Assembly (NCBI GenBank): GCA_024640835.1
Contig: JAHEEH010000048.1
Span: forward strand, 1-5,691
Length of the DNA stretch: 5,691 nt
Source: Bacteroidota bacterium
GTDB lineage: Bacteria > Bacteroidota > Rhodothermia > Rhodothermales > UBA10348
Direction: 5' to 3'
In this document: piece by piece, positions 1-5,691 of the stretch
Numbering within the stretch: position 1 is the stretch's first letter
How the letters are laid out: the number at the start of each line of letters is the position of its first letter
Translations under genes and position numbers: made by a program
Notes under the pieces: generated by a model
Databases searched by the model: none
Seen by the model: the letters and a program-made list of their open reading frames with translations, nothing else
What the model was told of the DNA's origin: nothing

Positions 1-1215
1 CATGAGACCGAGGGCCTTGCCCGCCGATTCGATGCGGATCTCCTTCGCATACAGCGCGCGTTTCAGCCCCTCCCATGCGAACGACTGCATGAGGAGCTTC
101 CGGGCGTCGACCACCAGGTATCCCCCGTTCGCGCGGTGCAGGGCACCGGCCTTGATCAGGGTGAAATCGGTGGTGAGCGTTCCCATTTCCGCGATCTGCT
201 CGATTTCGCCGACGAGACCCTGGTAGTGAGGGTTGTCCTCGTTGACGATGGGCGCTCCCTGGGACCCCGCGTGGTCCACGAGGATGTTCACCCCGTACGT
301 CCGCTCGTCCAGCACCTCGTCCATCTTCGCGCTGCCGCCGTCTTCGTCCGTGCCCTCGAGGAACGCCGTCTCGATACCCTGGATCATGTGGGCGACCGCC
401 ATCTCGATGTACGACGTCACCTGCGGGAGATCCTCGAAGGATTCCTCGAGCGGGGCGACGAGGTCGACCGCGGCGTACTTGGCCACTTCGCGATTCAGCT
501 CCCTGATATTCTCCCGGAGCTGTCGCATGCGCTTCGGGAGCTGGCGCAGGATGGACTGGAGCTCCTCCTGGAACTTCTGCACCGCCTCCTGCATCTCCTT
601 TTGCTTCTCCTCGGGCAGTACCTGCAGGTCCTTGTTCGAGATGACTTCGCCGTCCCGGAGCGGGGCGAACGCAAACCCCGTTGGCGTGCGAAGAACCGCG
701 ATATGCTGCTCCCTGGCCCTCGACTGCAGGTCCTGGAGGGCCTCCTCCTCCTTCTCGCGGGCGGCTTCCTGCACCACCTGGCGGCGAAGCTGATACTCCT
801 CGCTCTCGAAGGCGGCGTGCAGCGCAGCGCCGAGATCGTCGACCAGGCGATCCATGCCGTCGCGAAGCGTCACGCCGCGGCCCGGTGGGAGGCGAAGGGC
901 GACCGGTCTCGTCTCGTCCTCGAAATTGTTGACGTAACACCAGTCGTCGGGCACGGGACGCTCGGCGGCCTCTGCCTCGAGGAACCGCTGCACCAGAGCG
1001 CGGCGGCCCATTCCCGGATCGCCCACGACGTACACGTTGTAGCCGGCCTGCGTCATGCCGATGCCGAACCGGATCGCCTCCTGGGCCCGCTCCTGGCCTA
1101 CGACCAGCGGCCCGTCCGTAATCTGGGCCGTGGTCTCGAAATCGAACGCCTCCGTATCGCAGCGAGTCCGGAGTTGTTCGGGTTGAAGCGAAGCGGGGGG
1201 ACGGGGCTCGGGCAT
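1..1215 (-). CDS. Lon-family AAA protease (AAA_32 / LonB-like type), N-terminal half, cut by window edge
   Basis: This is an open frame of 405 codons that runs off the left edge with no stop. Family members are roughly 800 residues and carry a C-terminal Lon Ser-Lys protease domain; that part lies outside the window, so proteolytic competence cannot be judged. Visible features in order: an N-terminal segment with FDFETT (res 25-29 region); VGQERAQEAIRFG (39-51); a Walker A-like loop GDPGMGRR (65-72); a long charged Glu/Gln/Arg-rich helical insertion, probably coiled coil, about 140-250; then the very conserved block NILVDH...GAPIVNEDNP (310-329), TTDFTLIKAGALHRANGGYLVVDARKLL (348-375, containing the Walker B-like YLVVDA) and FAWEGLKRAL (379-388). 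This arrangement is that of AAA_32 proteins (COG1067), cytoplasmic ATP-dependent proteases separate from classical Lon. The usual P-loop Lys is Arg71 here. The ATG at 1215 is chosen because family proteins begin shortly before this point; the frame is open upstream to 1299 with only GTG/TTG alternatives. No Shine-Dalgarno is visible. Family confident; substrates unknown. Confidence 0.93.
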   Translation of the reverse strand, partial: MPEPRPPASLQPEQLRTRCDTEAFDFETTAQITDGPLVVGQERAQEAIRFGIGMTQAGYNVYVVGDPGMGRRALVQRFLEAEAAERPVPDDWCYVNNFEDETRPVALRLPPGRGVTLRDGMDRLVDDLGAALHAAFESEEYQLRRQVVQEAAREKEEEALQDLQSRAREQHIAVLRTPTGFAFAPLRDGEVISNKDLQVLPEEKQKEMQEAVQKFQEELQSILRQLPKRMRQLRENIRELNREVAKYAAVDLVAPLEESFEDLPQVTSYIEMAVAHMIQGIETAFLEGTDEDGGSAKMDEVLDERTYGVNILVDHAGSQGAPIVNEDNPHYQGLVGEIEQIAEMGTLTTDFTLIKAGALHRANGGYLVVDARKLLMQSFAWEGLKRALYAKEIRIESAGKALGLM

Positions 1216-1273
1216 GGGAGAAGGGGAATGGTGTTCAAACGTGCCGCTTCCGGGCCGCAAATACAAGCCGGGG

Positions 1274-1299
1274 AACACCCGGACGCCGTGACGGGTGCT
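1274..1299 (-). terminator. Possible hairpin after the metallophosphoesterase stop codon
   Basis: Directly after the TGA at 1302-1300, the minus strand reads AGCACCCG, a 10-base loop, then CGGGTGTT. This forms an 8-bp stem (arms 1292-1299 and 1274-1281) with one G-U pair. No run of T follows; the next bases are C-rich. It could be an imperfect terminator or an mRNA-stabilising 3' end between this gene and the Lon-like gene, or it may be chance in GC-rich sequence. Confidence 0.25.
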
Positions 1300-2805
1300 T
1301 CAGGACGCCGGGGGTGAGTGGGTCCAGGCTTCGCCGAACCGGTCCGTCCACTCCACGACGACCTTTCCGCCTGATGCGGGTGCGAAGAAGAGGTGGTCCA
1401 CCGGTCCCGGCTCGACCCAGGGTCGGCGGCCGGGGCGCTCGGGCCCCGTGAACCGCTCCACAGCCCAGGGATCCATCGAGGTGCGACGGGCCATCAAGCC
1501 CCTGCGGATCCCGTCCTCGTACCACGCGACGGTGGTATCCGGGTCCCAGTCCCACACGTTCGCCACGAACTCGTCGGGCGCCTCCGGAACGGAGCCGGCC
1601 GGGTACACCCGCAACCGATCCGAAGCGGGAAGCCCCGTCGCCTGGTATCGCCATCGAAGGTCCGAACCGGAGACTTCCATCACGGCAAAGCCGTTGGGCG
1701 TCCCGTCGTGACAGATGTCGTCGGTCCACCACGCGCCGCACACCGTACCGAGCACGTGCTCGTGCACGCCTCCCTCGAATACGTGCTCGTGCTCGTGGGT
1801 GTGGCCCGAAATGACGTGCGCCCGGAACGGCTCCAGCAGACGGTACAGGGCCTCCCGGTTCGTGACCGAGACCGAATTCCCGGGTCGGGCTTCCCCTGCC
1901 CGCCGATACTGGGTGGACAGCGCCGGAATGTGCTGGAAGACGACCACGGTACGTCCCGGCTCCACGAGGGCGAGGTCCTGCGCGAGCCAGGCCAGCTGGT
2001 CGGCGTCCAGGTGACCGATGTACCCCGCGCCGTGCCAGAAGACGTCGTCGAGCACGACGTAATGCACCTGCCCCCGGTCGAACGAGTAGTAGGTGGGACC
2101 GAAGTGGGTCCGGAACGTCCGGGTCGTACCCGGGTCGGTCGGGGAGTCGTAGTTCAGATCGTGATTGCCGACCACCTGGAGGAACGGGATGCCGATCCTG
2201 TGGACGGCCCGCTCGTACTCCGGGTATAGGCTCAGGTCGTCGAACATGATGTCCCCGACCGCGATTCCGAAAAGAGGGACGTCTCCCAGGCCGGCCGCGA
2301 CCTGCAGCATGTCGGGGACGGATTCGTCGTGCAGGCGCCCGATCTCGAACATGTTCTGCGTCTGGGTATCTCCCAGTGCCAGGAAGGCGTGCCGGTCGTC
2401 CGGGCGATCGAGTGACCGGAACGCGAAATCGGCCTTCATCCGGTCGGTGCCGTCGGCCGGTATGGGATGGTGGAAGAGGGCCGTGCCCGAGCCGGAGGTC
2501 GGTATGGCCACGCCGGCCGGAACGCTCGCAAAGACGAACGGGCGGTAGCCATCCGAGACGAGCTCGTACCCTCCGTCCGAGGCGGTCACGACCACGGTCC
2601 GCCCGTCGGACACCGCGATGCCCCCTCGGCCTCTGCCGTCGACCGACAGGCGGCCGCGTATGCGTACGGGACGGGCGGCAGGCCCGTACCGGCTTACGGG
2701 CCTGTACGGGTCCGCAATGACGGCGGACGGGGCGAGAAGTGCGGCCGCGCTGGCGACGGACACGCGGCGCAGAAAGACGCGCCGGTTGAGCTCGGGGCTG
2801 GACAT
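1300..2805 (-). CDS. Tat-exported calcineurin-like metallophosphoesterase with N- and C-terminal accessory domains
   Basis: A 501-residue exported phosphoesterase, expected to hydrolyse phosphate mono- or diesters using two bound metal ions; the substrate is unknown. Residues 1-31 are a twin-arginine signal: NRRVFLRR (7-14), then a hydrophobic Ala/Leu stretch and a probable cut after AVIA (28-31). Residues about 45-115 resemble the small beta-rich domain before the catalytic domain (MetallophosN type, with VDGRGRGGIAVSDG). The catalytic domain covers about 139-355: GDTQ (145-148), GD (184-185), GNHD (213-216), QHIP (291-294) and GHTH (334-337). The first motif is D-x-Q rather than the commoner D-x-H, as I recall for this subfamily (D-x-Q). 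Residues about 370-495 (GFAVMEV...LRWRYQA... to the end) match a MetallophosC-like domain. The frame is open farther upstream to an ATG at 2976, but that would overlap the RNA methyltransferase gene and place 57 odd residues before the signal peptide; the ATG at 2805 puts the Tat motif at residue 8. The gene lies 61 bases after the methyltransferase stop. Confidence 0.93.
   Translation of the reverse strand: MSSPELNRRVFLRRVSVASAAALLAPSAVIADPYRPVSRYGPAARPVRIRGRLSVDGRGRGGIAVSDGRTVVVTASDGGYELVSDGYRPFVFASVPAGVAIPTSGSGTALFHHPIPADGTDRMKADFAFRSLDRPDDRHAFLALGDTQTQNMFEIGRLHDESVPDMLQVAAGLGDVPLFGIAVGDIMFDDLSLYPEYERAVHRIGIPFLQVVGNHDLNYDSPTDPGTTRTFRTHFGPTYYSFDRGQVHYVVLDDVFWHGAGYIGHLDADQLAWLAQDLALVEPGRTVVVFQHIPALSTQYRRAGEARPGNSVSVTNREALYRLLEPFRAHVISGHTHEHEHVFEGGVHEHVLGTVCGAWWTDDICHDGTPNGFAVMEVSGSDLRWRYQATGLPASDRLRVYPAGSVPEAPDEFVANVWDWDPDTTVAWYEDGIRRGLMARRTSMDPWAVERFTGPERPGRRPWVEPGPVDHLFFAPASGGKVVVEWTDRFGEAWTHSPPAS
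1754..1791. repeat. 11-bp direct repeat and 14-bp palindrome inside the metallophosphoesterase gene
   Basis: The + strand word acgtgctcgtg occurs at 1754-1764 and again at 1781-1791, 27 bases (nine codons) apart, and a further gctcgtg copy follows at 1791-1797. The first copy overlaps a perfect 14-bp palindrome, cgagcacgtgctcg (1749-1762). In the protein these words encode the His-Glu-His repeats around the GHTH metal motif. This is probably codon-level repetition or a small slippage duplication and not a binding site. Confidence 0.5.
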
Positions 2806-2866
2806 GAGTCCGGGTATCGGGTGGGACGCACGGAGTATCGAGGGCGGGCGCTTCCCGTGCAACCGA

Positions 2867-4018
2867 TCAGAAGAGATCGTACCGCGCAAGCCGGCCGTCG
2901 AGGGGGCCGTTCGGGAGCGGCCGCTTCCACGTGGACCGGAGGCCGACGGACTTGAGGAGTTCGGCCCGTCCGGCAAACAGGAACGCGCTCGACCCGGTAC
3001 AGCGCTGCTTGAGCCAGTCCCCGAGGGCCCTCCAGAGCTCGGATGACTCCTGGTCGGTTCCCAGCCGCACCCCGTACGGCGGGTTGCACACGATGACCCC
3101 GTTCTCGAGCCCCGGATGGGCCGCGATGGCTCCCCGGGAGAGGCGCACGACGCTTCCTCCGGGAAGGGCTGCCAGGTTCGTACGCGCGGCCTTCACGGCG
3201 GCAGGATCCACGTCCGAACCGGAGATGAGATCCCGGGGGACGTTCCGCACGGCCGCGTCTGCCCGATCGCGCACCGCCACCCAGGTCGCCCGGTCGAAGT
3301 CGGGCATCCGCATGAACCCGAAATCGCGACGCCCGAAGGCCGCCGGCAGCCGCGCGGCGTGCATGAACGCCTCGGCGAGGAGCGTGCCCGATCCGCACAT
3401 CGGGTCCGCCAGGGGCCGGTCCGCGTCCCATTCCGACAGACGGATGACCGCCGCGGCGAGGGTTTCCTGCATGGGGGCCTGCACGGACTCCTTGCGGTAC
3501 CCCCTCCGGTGAAGCGACCCACCGGACGTGTCCAGGCTGATGACCGCGCGGTTGTCGTGGATGTGCAGATTGATCCAGAGGTCCGGGTCGGGCGTGCGCA
3601 CCGACGGGCGTCTTCCCGTGCGGTCGCGGAACTGGTCGACTATGGCGTCCTTCAGTCGACGCGCGGCGAACTGCGAATGCGTGATCCGGCTGTTGGACAC
3701 GGTCGCGAAGATGGCGAACGTGTCATCGAGCGACAGGAGCTCGGACCAGTCGATCTCGCGTCCGGTCCGATACAGGTACCGGTCGCTGTGGCAGTCGAAG
3801 GTGACCAGCGGGGCAAGGACGCGCGTTACCAGGCGGGACCTGTAGTTGATGTCGTACAGGGTCTCGCGCGTCGCGTCGAAATGCACGCCCCGGTACGCGG
3901 GCTCGACCTCGCCTGCGCCAAGTCCGGAGAGCTCCGCGGCGGCAAGCTCCTCCGTGCCCCCGGCGGCCAGGGCGAAGAACCGCCCCGTGCGTCGATACTG
4001 GTGGTCTTCGGGTTTCAA
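2867..4018 (-). CDS. THUMP-domain class I SAM-dependent RNA (guanine-N2) methyltransferase, RlmL/TrmN-like
   Basis: Predicted cytoplasmic enzyme that uses S-adenosylmethionine to methylate a guanine in structured RNA. With a TTG start it has 383 residues. The N-terminal part (about 12-160) has the ferredoxin-like plus THUMP layout seen in RlmL: RFFALAAGGTEELAAAEL near the start, then DINYRSRLVTRVL and ITHSQFAARRLKDAIVDQFR. SLDTSGGSLHRRGYR (161-175) links to the Rossmann methyltransferase domain, which has DPMCGSGTLLAEAF (205-218, SAM-binding motif I), GSDVDPAAVKAARTNL (motif II, from about 267) and VCNPPYG (310-316, catalytic motif IV). The ending NGPLDGRLARYDLF matches the usual RlmL-type end, and there is no second RlmK-like methyltransferase domain, so this is the single-function form. 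The target could be 23S rRNA (G2445 in E. coli numbering) or tRNA position 6 (TrmN/Trm14); sequence alone does not decide. ATGs at 4120 and 4102 would overlap the upstream gene by about 90-105 bases with a basic, non-family leader, so TTG at 4018 is preferred. Confidence 0.9.
   Translation of the reverse strand: MKPEDHQYRRTGRFFALAAGGTEELAAAELSGLGAGEVEPAYRGVHFDATRETLYDINYRSRLVTRVLAPLVTFDCHSDRYLYRTGREIDWSELLSLDDTFAIFATVSNSRITHSQFAARRLKDAIVDQFRDRTGRRPSVRTPDPDLWINLHIHDNRAVISLDTSGGSLHRRGYRKESVQAPMQETLAAAVIRLSEWDADRPLADPMCGSGTLLAEAFMHAARLPAAFGRRDFGFMRMPDFDRATWVAVRDRADAAVRNVPRDLISGSDVDPAAVKAARTNLAALPGGSVVRLSRGAIAAHPGLENGVIVCNPPYGVRLGTDQESSELWRALGDWLKQRCTGSSAFLFAGRAELLKSVGLRSTWKRPLPNGPLDGRLARYDLF
4015..4018 (-). 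promoter_or_regulatory. TTGA stop/start overlap suggesting translational coupling
   Basis: On the minus strand the four bases TTGA contain both the TGA stop of the small membrane protein and a TTG that is the only sensible start for the methyltransferase. This is the TTG version of the common ATGA coupling junction. A GGAGG lies upstream (complement of 4035-4039), but 16 bases from the TTG, which is too far for a normal ribosome-binding site, so re-initiation by terminating ribosomes is the more likely route. Confidence 0.5.
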
Positions 4019-4431
4019 GGTTCCGACCGGGAACCCTCCGGTGACACGGCCCGCGTCATGGCGACCACGAAGAGCACGACGCCGACGCCGTACATGGTCC
4101 ATTTGCCGCTGAGCAGCCACAGCACCCCACCGGCCAGCGCCGCCGCTTCCGCTACCGCGAGCAGGACGATGACGAGCTGGGCGCGTCTGGCTGCGTCCGT
4201 GGTGGCCTGGATGCGGCTGTGAAGCAGGGGGATGGCGCCGATCGTGCCGAGCACCATCACGCTGATGAGGATCGCGACGGGGGATCGGGTGCCGTCGATG
4301 ACCGGTTCCGCCATGATGCCCAGGGTCTGCAGGGCATAGATCACCACTCCGAATATCACGATGCCGCCGAGCATCGCGTACCGGATGACCTGGAGGGCAC
4401 GCTGCGAGGGAACGGGGTTCGGGCTCATCAT
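4015..4431 (-). CDS. Small integral membrane protein with four predicted helices, unknown function
   Basis: A 138-residue protein I do not recognise by name. It has four hydrophobic stretches, at about 17-38, 52-71, 84-107 and 111-127, with short charged connections (HSRIQATTDAARRAQ between helices 2 and 3). The tail AVSPEGSRSEP is hydrophilic. Helix 3 contains an acidic residue in a small-residue context, AVAEAAALAGG (Glu95), which resembles the ion-binding helix of rotary ATPase c-type subunits. No cleavable signal peptide is evident. The gene starts with a double ATG (4431 and 4428; the second gives 137 residues), 11 bases after the stop of the phosphodiesterase lipoprotein. Its stop overlaps the start of the RNA methyltransferase, so it sits inside an operon. 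The coding call rests on coherent membrane topology and fit to both neighbours; the function is open. Confidence 0.8.
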   Translation of the reverse strand: MMSPNPVPSQRALQVIRYAMLGGIVIFGVVIYALQTLGIMAEPVIDGTRSPVAILISVMVLGTIGAIPLLHSRIQATTDAARRAQLVIVLLAVAEAAALAGGVLWLLSGKWTMYGVGVVLFVVAMTRAVSPEGSRSEP

Positions 4432-4442
4432 GCGGAGGGGGG

Positions 4443-5666
4443 CTAGCGGAGAATGTCCTGTACGGCGTCCAGCGTGCCGTCGACCGGGGCAGGCGTGAGA
4501 TCCAGGATGTGAGCGATCAGGGGATACACGTTGACGTTCTCGAACGGGGCAACCTCGTAGCCCGTCCGGAAGGCCGGGCCGCGGGCGATGAAGAGCGCCG
4601 CCATGGACGGGTCCCGCGGATCATAGCCGTGCATTCCCGCCGGGAATCGAGCCCGTCGGGCCTCCAGGTACTCGCGGGTGCTGGTGATCGACCAGCCCGC
4701 ATCGGCTCCCGCGACGATGGAAGGAATCCGTGGGCTTCCCGTGAAGTGGAAGACGGAATCCAGCGTAACCGCGTCGTAGACGGTGAGGTGCGGCATCGCG
4801 TCGAGTGCCGCCACGATCTCCTCGCTTCGCCCGGCTTCGGGTTCCAGTAGCAGCACGGGCGACCACTCGACCACCTGACTTTCACCCAGGTCCACCGCTT
4901 CCTCGACGAAGATCACGCGGTCGGGCGACACGTCGACCATGCCATGGTCCGAGACCACGATCAGGTTCACCTGGTCCATCAGGTCCCGCTGCTCGAGACC
5001 TGCGACCAGGCGCGCCAGGTAGCCGTCCGCCCGCTCGGCCGCCTCGCGGACCTCGGGGGAGGACGTGCCGTGGTCGTGGCCGCCATGATCCGTGTCCGAG
5101 AAATAGACGGTGATGAGCTGCGGGCGCGCGGCCTCGGGCAGGTCGATCCACGAGAGCACGGAGTCCACCCGGCTTTCGGCCGGAACGGTGTCGTCGAACC
5201 GTTTCCAGTACGTGGCCTGCACGCCCTGCACGGGTGCCTCGGAGCCCGGCCAGAAGAACGTGCCCGCCGTCATGCCCTGTTTCTCGGCCGTCACCCAGAT
5301 GGGCTCTCCGAGCCACCACCGCGTGTCCTCCACGGCCTCGCGGTCGCTCAGGCGAAACCACGCGTCCATTCCGGGGTCGTACATCGTGTTGCCCACGATG
5401 CCGTGATGCGCCGGATACAGGCCGGTCGCGATCGAGTAGTGGTTCGGAAAGGTCTTGGACGGGAAGACGGGGAGCATGCCCTTCGACGCGCGAACCCCCT
5501 CCGCGGCAAGGCGGTCCAGGGTGGGCGTGTCGAAGCGGTCCTGGTAGTCGGCCCGGAAGCCGTCGATGGAGACCAGGATGACGGTGGGCTCCAGGGTCCT
5601 CTTCTGGCAGCCCCCGGCGAGGAGCAGAAGCAGGAGGGCCGCAATACGGCCTGCGCGATCGGGCAT
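4443..5666 (-). CDS. Lipoprotein nucleotide pyrophosphatase/phosphodiesterase (NPP family, alkaline phosphatase superfamily)
   Basis: A 407-residue enzyme anchored outside the cytoplasm, expected to cleave phosphodiester or pyrophosphate bonds in nucleotides or similar compounds with two zinc ions. Residues 1-20 are a lipoprotein signal: basic start, LLLLLL core and AGGC with Cys20 as the lipid-modified residue. The catalytic set is complete: VSIDGFRADY (metal Asp35), FPSKTFPNHYS with the nucleophile Thr72 and Asn75, SDTDHGGHDHG (Asp193 and His197 of the D-x-x-G-H motif), VVSDHGM (Asp240, His241) and GMHGYDP (His346). The spacing and the G-x-HGYD block are those of bacterial NPPs; the Thr nucleophile separates it from Ser-type alkaline phosphatases. 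Length is in the usual bacterial range. The ATG at 5666 gives a complete signal peptide; only 25 bases of upstream sequence are in the window, without a Shine-Dalgarno or a recognisable promoter. It is the first gene of the visible cluster. The natural substrate is not predictable. Confidence 0.95.
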   Translation of the reverse strand: MPDRAGRIAALLLLLLAGGCQKRTLEPTVILVSIDGFRADYQDRFDTPTLDRLAAEGVRASKGMLPVFPSKTFPNHYSIATGLYPAHHGIVGNTMYDPGMDAWFRLSDREAVEDTRWWLGEPIWVTAEKQGMTAGTFFWPGSEAPVQGVQATYWKRFDDTVPAESRVDSVLSWIDLPEAARPQLITVYFSDTDHGGHDHGTSSPEVREAAERADGYLARLVAGLEQRDLMDQVNLIVVSDHGMVDVSPDRVIFVEEAVDLGESQVVEWSPVLLLEPEAGRSEEIVAALDAMPHLTVYDAVTLDSVFHFTGSPRIPSIVAGADAGWSITSTREYLEARRARFPAGMHGYDPRDPSMAALFIARGPAFRTGYEVAPFENVNVYPLIAHILDLTPAPVDGTLDAVQDILR

Positions 5667-5691
5667 CGATGGGGACGCGAGTGTGATTGGC

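Noticed and set aside
1216..1299. The Lon-like frame is the same as that of the metallophosphoesterase, separated only by the TGA at 1300-1302, suggesting a fusion or stop readthrough
   Set aside because: A one in three chance event; the upstream protein ends normally after its C-terminal domain and the Lon-like protein has a family-typical ATG start 84 bases later.
136..1317. Long + strand open frame of 393 codons opposite the Lon-like gene
   Set aside because: Its product is Leu/Arg/His-rich with no recognisable domain, while the minus strand encodes a clear AAA_32 protein. It is a GC-driven shadow frame.
1749..1762. 14-bp palindrome cgagcacgtgctcg as a regulator binding site
   Set aside because: It lies deep inside a coding region and is explained by the His-Glu-His-Val-Leu codons.
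2828..2860. Perfect 6-bp inverted repeat (gcacgg / ccgtgc) in the gap between methyltransferase and metallophosphoesterase
   Set aside because: The loop is 21 bases and there is no T run; a 6-bp match is expected by chance in sequence this GC-rich.
2806..2976. 57-codon N-terminal extension of the metallophosphoesterase
   Set aside because: It would overlap the methyltransferase C-terminus by more than 100 bases and would bury the Tat signal peptide inside the protein.
3116..4222. Long + strand open frame of 368 codons opposite the methyltransferase
   Set aside because: Arg/Gly/Val-rich shadow without domains; it covers a well-supported minus-strand gene and crosses a gene junction.

Overview
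The window is a GC-rich bacterial chromosomal segment carrying five protein genes, all read from the minus strand (right to left) and packed tightly. The segment looks like ordinary housekeeping and envelope genes. I see no RNA gene, insertion sequence, CRISPR array, phage gene or attachment site.

In transcription order the genes are as follows. (1) At 4443-5666, a lipoprotein phosphodiesterase of the nucleotide pyrophosphatase (NPP)/alkaline phosphatase superfamily with a complete set of catalytic residues. (2) At 4015-4431, a small four-helix membrane protein of unknown function. (3) At 2867-4018, a THUMP-domain RNA guanine-N2 methyltransferase related to the RlmL half of E. coli RlmKL. It probably starts at a TTG that overlaps the preceding stop codon (TTGA). 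(4) At 1300-2805, a Tat-exported calcineurin-like metallophosphoesterase with N- and C-terminal accessory domains. (5) At 1-1215, the N-terminal half of a Lon-family AAA protease of the AAA_32 type, cut by the window edge.

The gaps are 11, overlap (-4), 48 to 61 and 84 bases, so genes 1-3 are very likely co-transcribed. Genes 4 and 5 may belong to the same transcript or be separate; a weak hairpin lies immediately after the stop of gene 4. Two of the five products are exported phosphoesterases using different export routes (lipoprotein/Sec and Tat), which hints at phosphate-ester handling outside the cytoplasm. The RNA methyltransferase and the Lon-like protease are cytoplasmic and need not be functionally linked to them.

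Taxonomy is a guess. The high GC, the lack of Shine-Dalgarno sequences before the ATG starts, and the metallophosphoesterase architecture common in Bacteroidota together suggest a GC-rich member of the Bacteroidota/FCB group (for example Rhodothermia), with Gemmatimonadota as an alternative. I did not find a clearly novel multi-gene system. The most notable points are the unknown membrane protein with a buried acidic residue, the absent ribosome-binding sites, the TTGA junction, the histidine cluster in the phosphoesterase and the arginine-type Walker A in the Lon-like protein.
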